Shown here piece by piece: positions 33,395 through 41,070 of a DNA stretch of 64,000 nucleotides (the stretch's first letter is position 1; each line of letters opens with the position of its first letter). The stretch is from G963422705 sp963422705 (lineage in GTDB: Bacteria; Poribacteria; WGA-4E; WGA-3G): assembly GCA_963422705.1 (NCBI GenBank), contig OY730443.1:1178001-1242000 (forward strand), read 5' to 3'. Position numbers and translations under genes: made by a program. The notes beneath the pieces were generated by a model, which saw nothing but the letters and a program-made list of their open reading frames with translations, had not been told where the DNA came from and did not search any database.

Positions 33395-34855
33395 ATGAAA
33401 ATGAACTTCGTCTACATTGTCATCGACACCTTACGCTACGACTATATCGGCGCAAACGGCAATGACTGGATTGAAACCCCTAATATCAACGCATTCGCCG
33501 ACAAATCTTGGGCTTTCGAACGCGCATTCTGCGCCAGTTTCCCGACAATCCCATACCGAACCGATGTCATTACAGGGCAATACGGAGCACCCTTCCACCC
33601 TTGGAAACCCCTGCGACACGAGCGACAAACACTACCCTGGCACCTGGCACAAACCGGATACGCAACACAACTTATTCACGATACACCACACCTTGTCAAC
33701 GGAGGGCATAACTTCGATTGGCCCTTCCACGCATGGACATTCATCCGTGGAGCAGAAGTGGACAGAGACTGGCTCACAGATACCGTCGAATGGCCCGATA
33801 ATTGGACGCAACATCCCCTCTTTGACTGCCTTGACAACAAAGCAGCGGAATCGGCCATGCTCCGAAGCTACGCCCGCGCCAACAGAAATCGAAAAAAACC
33901 AGAAGACTGGAACTGCGCAAAACTTTTCCACACCGCCGCACAATTCCTCAAGGACAACGCAAACCGCGAGAATTTCTTTCTCTGGGTAGACTGCTTTGAC
34001 CCGCATGAGCCCTGGGATGCACCACCCGAATTCATGAAAAAATACGACACGCGCCCCGGATACGACGGACGTGTTGACGCGCGCAGTCTCGGCGCGCGAA
34101 ATAACCCCAATCTCACTGACGAGGCAAAACACCACATCAAAGCCCAATACGCAGCAAAACTCACGTGGATGGACCACTGCTTTGGGCAATTCCTCGACGC
34201 ACTTGAAACCACTGGACTCCATAAGAACACCGCCGTCATCCTCACCGGTGACCATGGCACAAACGTCGGCGAACGCGGCACCTTCGGCAAGGGACAACCC
34301 GTCCGGCAGCAAGAAGCGCACGTCCCCCTCTTCATCCGGACGCCCGATGGGGATACCGGGCGAAGCGATGTCATTGTCCAACCCCAGGATTTCTTTCCAA
34401 CCGTTCTCAACATCCTCGGCGAAGCAAAACCTGAAGGCATCCACGGATACGATATTTTAAACCCCGCACGCGAAGGAAACCCTGGCACAAGACAGCTCGC
34501 CTTATCCGGCGGAAGCATCGAGAGGTGGCAGCAAGCAGGGGACAACCCTAATTTCATCCTTTTCACCGCCTTCAACCAAGAGTGGAGCTTAGAAGTTGCT
34601 GCCAAACCCGAAAATTCGCGACTCATCCGACTCGGCACATTAGAAAACGTTGCCGAAGAACACTCTGGCATCGTCGAAAAACTCCACGCCGAAGCCATTG
34701 ACGAAATCGAACACCGAGGCACAGATGCAAAACTCATCGCATGGCTCCGCAGTGGTGGCGAAACTGAATTCCCGAACAATCCCATATACTGGGAAGGTTA
34801 TCCCGGCCCAGATGGGTTCCGTCCATACTTCGGTAAACTCTACACCGGCGATTAA
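33395..34855 (+). CDS. Sulfatase-fold hydrolase with threonine at the nucleophile position
   Basis: A 486-residue alkaline-phosphatase-superfamily hydrolase, last gene of the operon. The N-terminal metal site is VIDTLRYDYIG (Asp11 and Asp16); VDCFDPHEPWDAPPEF lies near 192-207; and LTGDHGTNVGERGTFGKGQP near 282-301 carries the second metal pair and the conserved lysine. As in the enzyme at 20512, the sulfatase signature is T-I-P-Y-R (ASFPTIPYRTDVITG, Thr51), not C/S-x-P-x-R, so formylglycine cannot form. The partner oxygenases and dehydrogenase would fit removal and oxidation of a phosphorylated, phosphonylated or sulfated group. No signal peptide is present. The IS element begins about 85 bases after the stop. 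Confidence 0.87.
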   Translation: MKMNFVYIVIDTLRYDYIGANGNDWIETPNINAFADKSWAFERAFCASFPTIPYRTDVITGQYGAPFHPWKPLRHERQTLPWHLAQTGYATQLIHDTPHLVNGGHNFDWPFHAWTFIRGAEVDRDWLTDTVEWPDNWTQHPLFDCLDNKAAESAMLRSYARANRNRKKPEDWNCAKLFHTAAQFLKDNANRENFFLWVDCFDPHEPWDAPPEFMKKYDTRPGYDGRVDARSLGARNNPNLTDEAKHHIKAQYAAKLTWMDHCFGQFLDALETTGLHKNTAVILTGDHGTNVGERGTFGKGQPVRQQEAHVPLFIRTPDGDTGRSDVIVQPQDFFPTVLNILGEAKPEGIHGYDILNPAREGNPGTRQLALSGGSIERWQQAGDNPNFILFTAFNQEWSLEVAAKPENSRLIRLGTLENVAEEHSGIVEKLHAEAIDEIEHRGTDAKLIAWLRSGGETEFPNNPIYWEGYPGPDGFRPYFGKLYTGD

Positions 34856-35016
34856 CGCACCCTTCACGTTTAGCCAATTCCCTTAAAGACGGAGGAAACA
34901 GTTTGGGGCTACATTCCCGCCTAAGATGCAGATTAGAAGGGTTAACGCTCCCCCGTCAAATCCCCATGCTTTAGCTTTCGGGATGTAGACGGCGAAGTTC
35001 CTGATAGAACATATAG

Positions 35017-35045
35017 TTGACAATCTAATCATAATGTGGTATAAT
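35017..35045 (+). promoter_or_regulatory. Promoter of the IS element
   Basis: TTGACA (35017-35022), 17-base spacer, TATAAT (35040-35045): full consensus, unusually strong for a transposase, reading into tnpA. Confidence 0.8.
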
Positions 35046-35078
35046 ATACTATACACGATAATAGAAAGGTAAGATATT

Positions 35079-35494
35079 ATACCTCTTAAAATCGCGAATA
35101 AGAGACGTAATTACAAAACAAGCAACAAGACAATCTATCGTTGTCAATATCACGTGATTTGGTGTACCAAGTATCGTCGTAAGGTTTTGGATACACAAAT
35201 ACAAGGGCGCCTGAAACAACTCATCCGAGAAAAACAGGACGCGTCTGAATATCAAATCTGTGAGGGTGAAACTCACCCTGAACCTGTCCATTTGCTAATA
35301 GAAATACCGCCAATACATGCTATTGATAAAATCGTTGGCAAAATCAAAAGCGATACCGCTAAAGTTTTGCGAGAAGAATATCCTTGAAAAGTCGTTTGCC
35401 GTCTTTATGGACACGTTCAAAGTTTGTCAGTTCCTGTGGTGGCGTAACGCTCCAAGTCATGAACGACTATATTGAAGCGCAAAGTGGACAATGA
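35079..35494 (+). pseudogene. tnpA: Y1 (HUH) transposase TnpA, disrupted
   Basis: The frame reads NYKTSNKTIYRCQYHVIWCT, then KYRRKVL, the canonical TnpA opening, but lacks an ATG (an ATA at 35079 sits where a start is expected behind AGAAAGGTAAG). The HUH metal motif, normally HVHLLI, is PVHLLI, so one histidine is lost. The frame ends at TGA 35385-35387; the C-terminal part continues in a different frame (LWTRSKFVSSCGGVTLQVM) to NDYIEAQ, which retains the catalytic Tyr and the Gln four residues later. Compared with intact TnpA there is also a short deletion around the break. These lesions make single-strand cleavage by this copy very unlikely. Confidence 0.85.
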
Positions 35495-36721
35495 GAAAAA
35501 CCAGCAAGTTCAAACTTCAAAGTCAATCGAACATCGTCAAAATCGGCAATATGCTTGACGATATGTGGCAGATACACCAGCAATTCATGCTTTTACAGCG
35601 TAGGTTTTAAGGTGATGATAAGTTGCATGAGAAATCTCCGACGAGATTATTAAGGGATTGTCAAAAACAGCAGAAGCTCAACCGACTAAGCACGACGAAA
35701 AATCGCCTGTTCGGCTTTCAACCTGCCCGCATCTCGCATCAACAAACATATTGTGAAACTCAAAAAACGCACAAAACCACATTGGGCAGACTTGCCGAGT
35801 CAAGTTGTGCAAGACGTTGTTCTGCGATATGGCAAATCACAAGACGCATTTTTCCAAAACATAGAAGAACGCAAAGCCGGTAAGACAAGCCGTAAAGTCG
35901 GTAAACCGAAAATCAAACCGAGACACAAATACAACTCTATGACTTTCACACAAAGCGTAGGGCGAAACCGCCGTTTCGCAGGCTACACACTTGAAAAAAA
36001 TCGCATCAAAATCAACTGTATAGATACGTGGTTCTCCTTCCACAAACACCGTGAAATCAACGGGACAATCAAGACGATAACACTCAAACGGGACAGGTGC
36101 GGTGATTATTGGATATGCTTTTCGTGCGCGAATGTTGACGATTCCGAACCGAAACTCAAGACGGGTAAGAGCGCAGGGTTTGATTACGGAAACAAAACAT
36201 TCCTTACAAGCGACGAAGGCAACAAGATAGAATCTCCGCAGTTTTTCAAACACTCCCTGAAAACGTTGCGATGCCTGAGCAAAGCCCTGAGTCGTAAAGT
36301 CAAAGGTTCTAACAACTATTATCGTGCGTGTCGTGCTTTGGCGAGACACCACAGAAAAGTCGCCCGCCAAAGAGAAGATTGGCAGTGGAAACTTGCCACT
36401 GAACTTTGCACGGCGTTTGATATCCTCTGTTTTGAAACACTGAATCTTGACGGTATGAAACGCCTCTGGGGCCGCAAAGTCTCTGAACACGCTTTTTATC
36501 AGTTCATACAGATATTGGAACAGAAGTGTGCAAAGCACGGTAAAAAACTTTTTTCTATCCGTCAGTGGACAGCAACAACAAAACCATGCAGTGATTGCGG
36601 ATACCATAATCAAGAACTCTCTCTTTCTGATAGACAGTGGACTTGTCCCGACTGTGGTTCTCAGCATGATAGAGACGTCAACGCTGCTATCAATATCAAA
36701 CGGGCAGGCTTGGCTGCCTAA
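35491..36721 (+). pseudogene. tnpB: TnpB RNA-guided nuclease, 5' part disrupted
   Basis: The original ATG at 35491 overlaps the tnpA stop (ATGA) and gives MRKTSKFKLQSQSN, then stops at TAA after 40 codons; a frameshift follows. From about 35692 the correct frame is open, and a GTG at 35753 gives 322 residues. All catalytic parts remain: RuvC Asp in SAGFDYGNKTF (about 144 of that frame), Glu in DILCFETLNLDGM (about 228), zinc finger CSDC...CPDC (279-301), and Asp in DRDVNAAINIKRAG (about 308). Missing is most of the N-terminal wedge/REC region that holds guide RNA and target DNA, so nuclease function is doubtful. TnpB is the ancestor of Cas12. Confidence 0.85.
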
Positions 36722-36806
36722 AGTGGAGCGACAATGAGACGGGTTTTCTCTAAGAGAAAAGCGCCGTCGCTACGAAGCACAAGCCCCTACCTTCAGGGAG
36801 TGGGTA
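36600..36806 (+). ncRNA. Possible omega RNA (TnpB guide RNA) region
   Basis: In IS200/IS605 elements the TnpB guide RNA starts in the tnpB 3' end and runs to the right end. Here the 85 bases after tnpB hold two hairpin-forming stretches (TTTTCTCTAAGAGAAAA at about 36742-36758 and the CCCCTACC...GGGAGTGGG end structure). The guide would then be the sequence just after about 36806. Inferred from family knowledge only. Confidence 0.4.
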
Positions 36807-36973
36807 CCTATGACAAAGCTAATTCCCATAGAGCAGCGATATTTGTAAGGTAGAAATAGCAGTCGACGAGGGCGAGGTGTTTCTTGAAACGGGGTTCTCT
36901 GTTCTCACGTCGCGGGTGTCTGATATGCCAACAACGCAAGTTCACTTGTTTTCAGAGGCATGAACACGGTATA

Positions 36974-36996
36974 AGGCGCGGTTAGGAACCGCGCCT
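36974..36996. repeat. REP-like intergenic palindrome, copy 2
   Basis: AGGCGCGGTT, loop AGG, AACCGCGCCT: perfect 10-bp stem followed by ACCG. On the minus strand it opens CGGTAGGCGCGGTTC, close to the palindrome at 18210-18231. It lies about 60 bases after the groEL stop. The rest of the 36807-37055 gap shows nothing else I can support. Confidence 0.65.
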
Positions 36997-37055
36997 ACCG
37001 AGGCAAGATGGGTGGTTTCTAAGAGCCAAGATTTATTTTCAGAATTCACGAAAAA

Positions 37056-38690
37056 TTAGTGAAAATGATCTGCATGCGGTTGCGCCGCCGGCGCGGCTGC
37101 AGGCGGTTCCTCAATCTCCGTAATCAAGGTTTCTGTAGTCAACAGCAGCCCCGCAATACTGGATGCATTCTGCAACGCAGCACGAACAACCTTTGTCGGG
37201 TCAACAACGCCGTCTTCAAGCATATCACCGTACTGGGCAGTGGCAGCATTAAATCCGTAATTACCCTCTCCTTTTTGGACTTTAGAAACAACGACTGAAC
37301 CTTCCATGCCAGCATTTTCAGCAATAGCACGGACGGGAGAAAGTAGGGAACGTTTGACAATGTTGAGCCCCGTGGCCTGTTCGCCCTCTAATTCGAGTGC
37401 GTCAAGTCCATTCGCTGCGCGAAGAAGTGCCACCCCGCCGCCGGGGACAATTCCTTCCTCAATTGCAGCGCGCGTCGCTGCGAGTGCATCCTCAAACCGG
37501 GCTTTTTTCTCCTTCATTTCGACTTCGGTTGCAGCCCCCACGTTGACAACAGCGACGCCCCCGGCCAGCTTGGCCAGTCGTTCTTCCAATTTTTCCCTGT
37601 CGTAATCGGAGGTAGTCTCTTCAATTTGAGTCCGGAGCTGGGCAACTCTCCCCTCAACACCCTCTTTTGCGCCGCTCCCCCCAACAATCGTGGTATTGTC
37701 TTTATCAATCACAACCCGCCGCGCGTTTCCCAACATCCCGACGACGATGTTTTCTAAACGGATTCCAGCATCTGCAGAGATGACTTGACCGCCGGTTAAA
37801 ATACCGATGTCATCAAGGATTTCTTTACGCCTGTCACCGAAGCCGGGGGCCTTGACAGCGGCAACCTCAAGGTTACTACGGAGTTTGTTCACCACGAGGG
37901 CAGATAACGCCTCACCTTCAACATCTTCGGCAATAATCAGAAGGGGCCGTCCGAGCTGCATCACCTTTTCCATAATCGGAATGAGGTCTGTCACCGTTGT
38001 GATTTTCTCAGTATTGATAAGAATAAACGGATTCTCAAATTCAACAACCTGTGCTTCCGTATCCGTGACGAAATTCGCAGACAAGTACCCCCGGTCAAAC
38101 TGCATTCCCTCAACGATATCAACAGCCGTTTCAGAGGTTTTTCCCTCTTCAATGGTAATAGCACCGTCGTTTCCAACTTTTTCTATTGCCTCTGCGATGA
38201 TTAGGCCAATATTACTGGCGTTGGCGGGATCATTCGCTGCAATAGCAGCAATCTGTAAGATTTCTTCATGGGTGTTCACATTTCGGCTTTGTGTGGTAAT
38301 CGCCTCAACGGCTGCGGCAACTGCTTTATCAATACCGATTTTTAACTGCATCGGATCCGCGCCGGCGGTAACGTTCTTAAGTCCTTCATGAAGGATTTCT
38401 TGTCCCAACAACGTTGCCGTAGTCGTGCCGTCGCCGGCGATGTCGTTTGTTTTGGTTGCGATGGATTCCAGCAGCTGGGCACCCATATTTTCGTAGGGCT
38501 CTTCGAGTTCAATTTCTTTGGCTACCGTCACACCATCACAAGTTACCAACGGCGCGCCAAAAGATTTTTGAATTACCACGTTTCTCCCACGTGGGCCAAG
38601 TGTAACCTTGACGGCATCGGCGAGCTTATCCGCCCCGCGTTTGAGAGCAATTCTCGCCTCTTCGTCAAAGATAATCTGCTTTGCTGGCAT
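37056..38690 (-). CDS. groL: Chaperonin GroEL (60 kDa)
   Basis: A 544-residue group I chaperonin. Conserved blocks: KQIIFDEEARIALKRGADKL at the N terminus, TLGPRGRNVVI near 30, VTVAKEIELEEPYENMGAQL near 54-73, NDIAGDGTTTATLL near 82-95 (ATPase Asp), the apical-domain RGYLSANFVTD near 197, PGFGDRRKEILDDI near 277-290 and EEGIVPGGGVALL near 408. The C terminus is AAPAAQPHADHFH, a short Ala/Pro/His tail instead of the flexible GGM repeats usual in GroEL. groES is not upstream; the next 550 bases contain a promoter and an unrelated RNA, so groEL is monocistronic here. No CIRCE (HrcA) element is present in its 5' region, and a small hairpin GCGATC-GGGA-GATCGC lies in the leader at 38713-38728. Confidence 0.96.
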   Translation of the reverse strand: MPAKQIIFDEEARIALKRGADKLADAVKVTLGPRGRNVVIQKSFGAPLVTCDGVTVAKEIELEEPYENMGAQLLESIATKTNDIAGDGTTTATLLGQEILHEGLKNVTAGADPMQLKIGIDKAVAAAVEAITTQSRNVNTHEEILQIAAIAANDPANASNIGLIIAEAIEKVGNDGAITIEEGKTSETAVDIVEGMQFDRGYLSANFVTDTEAQVVEFENPFILINTEKITTVTDLIPIMEKVMQLGRPLLIIAEDVEGEALSALVVNKLRSNLEVAAVKAPGFGDRRKEILDDIGILTGGQVISADAGIRLENIVVGMLGNARRVVIDKDNTTIVGGSGAKEGVEGRVAQLRTQIEETTSDYDREKLEERLAKLAGGVAVVNVGAATEVEMKEKKARFEDALAATRAAIEEGIVPGGGVALLRAANGLDALELEGEQATGLNIVKRSLLSPVRAIAENAGMEGSVVVSKVQKGEGNYGFNAATAQYGDMLEDGVVDPTKVVRAALQNASSIAGLLLTTETLITEIEEPPAAAPAAQPHADHFH

Positions 38691-38756
38691 TACATTCCTC
38701 CTGTAAAAGCATCGCGATCGGGAGATCGCACCTAATTGTTCTTTGTAATATGCTTA

Positions 38757-38785
38757 ATTATAGCATGCAGGCAGCAAAATGTCAA
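38757..38785 (-). promoter_or_regulatory. Promoter of groEL
   Basis: Minus-strand TTGACA (38780-38785), 17-base spacer, TATAAT (38757-38762), both perfect, about 70 bases before the ATG. It is a sigma70-type promoter, not a sigma32-type, with no CIRCE inverted repeat visible. Confidence 0.85.
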
Positions 38786-38948
38786 TTTTAATCCCGATTT
38801 AATCCCGAGACACTTTCAGATTCGCCCACGTTACAGCCAATTTCGATGTTGACTCGACGAAAAGGCTTGATTCACCCAATGTACTCGCAGGAATAATAGG
38901 CACTGAACCTAACTCTAGGGAGATTGAATCGTCTGCATGATTATCTTC

Positions 38949-38978
38949 TTGACATATCATCCGCGGTTATGTTAAAAT
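38949..38978 (+). promoter_or_regulatory. Promoter of the candidate small RNA
   Basis: TTGACA (38949-38954), 18-base spacer, TAAAAT (38973-38978). Transcription should begin near 38985. Both genes flanking the region point the other way, so this promoter serves only the RNA that follows. Confidence 0.75.
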
Positions 38979-38984
38979 AAAAGG

Positions 38985-39068
38985 TACGTTAAAATAAAGA
39001 CGGCAAAAATTGCGGAATGGGCTTTGTATTTTTTGCCGGGGAGGTGTGTCAGCACCTCCCATTTTTCT
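38985..39068 (+). ncRNA. Candidate orphan small RNA of about 85 nt
   Basis: Between the groEL promoter and the mod gene (both minus strand) lies a complete plus-strand unit: promoter 38949-38978; hairpin 1 with a perfect 9-bp stem CGGCAAAAA (39001-39009) and TTTTTGCCG (39030-39038) enclosing a 20-base loop TTGCGGAATGGGCTTTGTAT; then immediately a terminator hairpin 39039-39060 with a T-run. The two stems touch end to end and could stack. No reading frame with a ribosome site fits inside. The 16 bases before hairpin 1 are A-rich and repeat part of the promoter (GTTAAAATAAA occurs twice, 38971-38981 and 38988-38998). I do not recognise it as 6S, SRP, tmRNA or any riboswitch. Confidence 0.6.
39039..39068 (+). 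terminator. Terminator of the candidate small RNA
   Basis: GGGAGGTG (39039-39046), loop TGTCAG, CACCTCCC (39053-39060), then ATTTTTCTT. Downstream to 39200 the sequence is a run of A and T homopolymers that may also stop transcription arriving from mod. Confidence 0.85.
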
Positions 39069-39240
39069 TAGTACATATGATACCACACTTTTCTCACAAA
39101 TTAAAATAGCTCAAAAAAGCGTTTTTTCCATTTTTTCTCAAAAAATCTCTTTTTTTTGGTGTTTTTTTCAAAAAAGATCCGGTTTTGGAAATATCGTCTC
39201 TAGGGTAAGTCTCGTCCACCGTTCTTCGGTTAGAATGCCT

Positions 39241-41070
39241 TTATCCGGTTATGACAATCTCCTCCCCAAGCATGTCAATAATCTTGACGGCAACGCGTGC
39301 GTCATGACGCGGAAGCGAAAAAGTATAGTGTCCCTGGATTAAATCGCTCCGCTGCGCCGGAACGTCGCTCTCAACAATTCGGAAATGGGTTCCCGCGTAG
39401 TCGGTATCAATCAGAACACAATCGATTTGTGCGCGGAAATCATCAATTTGTTCATCGAAGACAGTCCTATCTATCTCTAAACGCCCTAAGATGGTCGGGC
39501 TGATATAATCCGAGATGGTAATCGTGACGTGTTGCCCAACTCTGAGGAAGTCAACTTCTGCCGCTGCCGGGGTGAAGCACGTCACACCGTCTCTTTGAAT
39601 ATCACGCACGATGAATTGGTTTATCGAACGCCGCCGAGTCTCATCTTCAAGCTCCTCTCGAATTCCGAGCTCGCTCCCGTTGCAGAGTATCGTTACTGCG
39701 CGCTGTTCATCAGGACGCGTTTGTAGTTCGTCTCGGATTAGCTGGATATCCAAACGGGTGAGCGGTTTGTTCAGGTGAACGATTTTGACGAGTCCACCGT
39801 CTAAAGTCCCGTCAAAGAAGAGTTCTTTCTTCGCCGTCTCCACACCGTATTTGGCGATAACAATCCGTCTCAGTTCATGCTCGCCCTCGACGTCATAGTT
39901 ATTAACGCGATAGTGGGCGATGCTCCGCGGTTCGTCAATGCTTGTCCGTGTCCGTTTCATCATCGTCTGTATCGCGCCTTTATTAAGTTCTGCGACAATC
40001 CAACGCCTCCCGAGCTTTTCTGCCACAACCGCGGTAGTCCCACTTCCTGCGAAGCAGTCTAGCACAATATCACCCACGTTTGAGGATGCTTTGATGATGC
40101 GTTCTATGAGCGCCTCAGGTTTTTGTGTCGGATAATCAACACGTTCGCTTGACTGAGGATTAATAATTGAAATGTCGCTCCAGACTTGCCCCATAGCAGA
40201 TTTCCGAGCTTTTGTTCCCACCACCTTATCGTACTGACTTAGCTCAATACCCGCCGCCTTGACTTTTTCCATATCGTATACCAGCAGTTTTTTCACGCCA
40301 CTATCCGTAACAGTATGCCACCCTTTTTCATACCTTCTTGAATCCCTGCTTTCGGTATACTGAACACAGAAATAGTTTTTATCCGATTTTGAATAAAAAA
40401 GGATGATGTCATTCATACGTGCAAACTGCTTATCTGACAGTCGTGAAAAGCGGTTATAAGTCCAAATAATTTCATTCCGGAAGGAATCTTTGCCGAAAAT
40501 CTCATCCATGAGAAGTTTCAAATAATGACTCATATTCGCATCGCAATGCAAATAGATGGAGCCAGCATCCGATAGCAATTCACGCATCAAGATAAGCCGT
40601 TCAAACATGAACTGCAGGTAGTTATCATTCGCCCAGATGTCAGTGTATTGCATCTGTTCAATAATAGAGTGCTTTTCGGCTTCTAAAGAAGGGCACTTAC
40701 CTTTTACCCCCCCCCTTCCTCCCTTAGTCCCACGCGGGTCAAGTGCCCCCTTTTCCCCGAAAGCCCCTTGATTTCCGCGGAGTTTCACCTTCCGCACGTA
40801 ATTGGCGCCGCTATTAAAAGGTGGATCTATGTAAATCAGGTCAATTTTGCCACGGAATCCCCGACCGAGTAAGGTGGAGAGGATTTCCTTGTTATCCCCT
40901 TGAAAAATGAGATTCGGACCGGACTTAAAATTCTGATATGTTGGTTCCGTCTCAGGGTTCTCTACGTTATAGACTTCGACGAGTTGAGCCGGATGGGAAG
41001 TAACGGTATCAATTGCACGTTTGCCTACCCAGTCAAGCATCGGCCTGCCTTTAACTGGAGTAATTTTCAT
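39241..41070 (-). CDS. mod: Type III restriction-modification DNA methyltransferase (Mod)
   Basis: A 609-residue beta-class adenine-N6 methyltransferase: motif IV IDLIYIDPPFNSG (about 76-88) comes before the S-adenosylmethionine motif I LDCFAGSGTTAVV (about 337-349), with YPTQKPEALIERI between them. The target-recognition region lies between about 150 and 300. It would methylate one strand of a short asymmetric site. Its start lies inside the end of res by 20 bases in this strand order (res upstream, mod downstream), an unusual order since mod usually comes first. Between the catalytic motif and the next conserved block (SIIEQMQYTDIW) there is an in-frame low-complexity insertion of about 30 residues (GALDPRGTKGGRGGVKGK) encoded by a G9-containing sequence, described separately. 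Confidence 0.88.
   Translation of the reverse strand: MKITPVKGRPMLDWVGKRAIDTVTSHPAQLVEVYNVENPETEPTYQNFKSGPNLIFQGDNKEILSTLLGRGFRGKIDLIYIDPPFNSGANYVRKVKLRGNQGAFGEKGALDPRGTKGGRGGVKGKCPSLEAEKHSIIEQMQYTDIWANDNYLQFMFERLILMRELLSDAGSIYLHCDANMSHYLKLLMDEIFGKDSFRNEIIWTYNRFSRLSDKQFARMNDIILFYSKSDKNYFCVQYTESRDSRRYEKGWHTVTDSGVKKLLVYDMEKVKAAGIELSQYDKVVGTKARKSAMGQVWSDISIINPQSSERVDYPTQKPEALIERIIKASSNVGDIVLDCFAGSGTTAVVAEKLGRRWIVAELNKGAIQTMMKRTRTSIDEPRSIAHYRVNNYDVEGEHELRRIVIAKYGVETAKKELFFDGTLDGGLVKIVHLNKPLTRLDIQLIRDELQTRPDEQRAVTILCNGSELGIREELEDETRRRSINQFIVRDIQRDGVTCFTPAAAEVDFLRVGQHVTITISDYISPTILGRLEIDRTVFDEQIDDFRAQIDCVLIDTDYAGTHFRIVESDVPAQRSDLIQGHYTFSLPRHDARVAVKIIDMLGEEIVITG
40689..40752. repeat. In-frame inverted-repeat insertion with a C9/G9 run inside mod
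   Basis: AAGGGCACTT (40689-40698) and AAGTGCCCCCTT (40741-40752) are inverted arms around a GC-rich centre that contains nine consecutive C on the plus strand (40707-40715), nine G in the mod coding strand. The insert keeps the reading frame at its present length; change of one base in the run would shift it. It lies in a part of the protein where related Mod enzymes have no such residues. Confidence 0.6.

Larger units (their letters stand above)
34940..36815 (+). mobile_element. Decayed IS200/IS605-family element
   Basis: An element with the expected order: left-end imperfect hairpin (near 34967-34985, CCCATGCTTTAGCTTTCGGG), perfect promoter, Y1-type tnpA, tnpB overlapping it by ATGA, and a right-end structure near 36784-36805 with CCCCTACCTTCAGGGAGTGGG, the sequence type usual at IS605 ends and at the 3' end of the TnpB guide RNA. 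Both genes are disrupted, so it is probably immobile unless helped in trans. This family has no inverted repeats and makes no target duplication, so exact ends cannot be fixed here. It lies directly behind the hydrolase operon. Confidence 0.8.

Noticed and set aside
33632..34785. Long open frames of about 270 and 305 codons on the minus strand
   Set aside because: They lie antisense to the hydrolase gene at 33395 and arise from its C-rich codon use; no ribosome sites or family motifs.
35837..36667. 276-codon minus-strand frame across tnpB
   Set aside because: Antisense shadow of tnpB, whose own conserved RuvC and zinc-finger residues fix the coding strand.
37807..38391. 194-codon plus-strand frame inside groEL
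   Set aside because: Shadow of groEL; Ser/Ile-rich sequence typical of antisense reading.
38691..38760. CIRCE operator upstream of groEL
   Set aside because: The TTAGCACTC-N9-GAGTGCTAA inverted repeat is absent; only a short GCGATC hairpin is present.
39010..39342. 110-codon plus-strand frame over the small RNA and A/T tract
   Set aside because: It runs through the terminator hairpin and homopolymers into the antisense of mod; composition is not protein-like and there is no ribosome site.
40680..40775. Intein or domain insertion in Mod
   Set aside because: The insertion is only about 30 residues, far too short for an intein, and has no splicing-motif residues.
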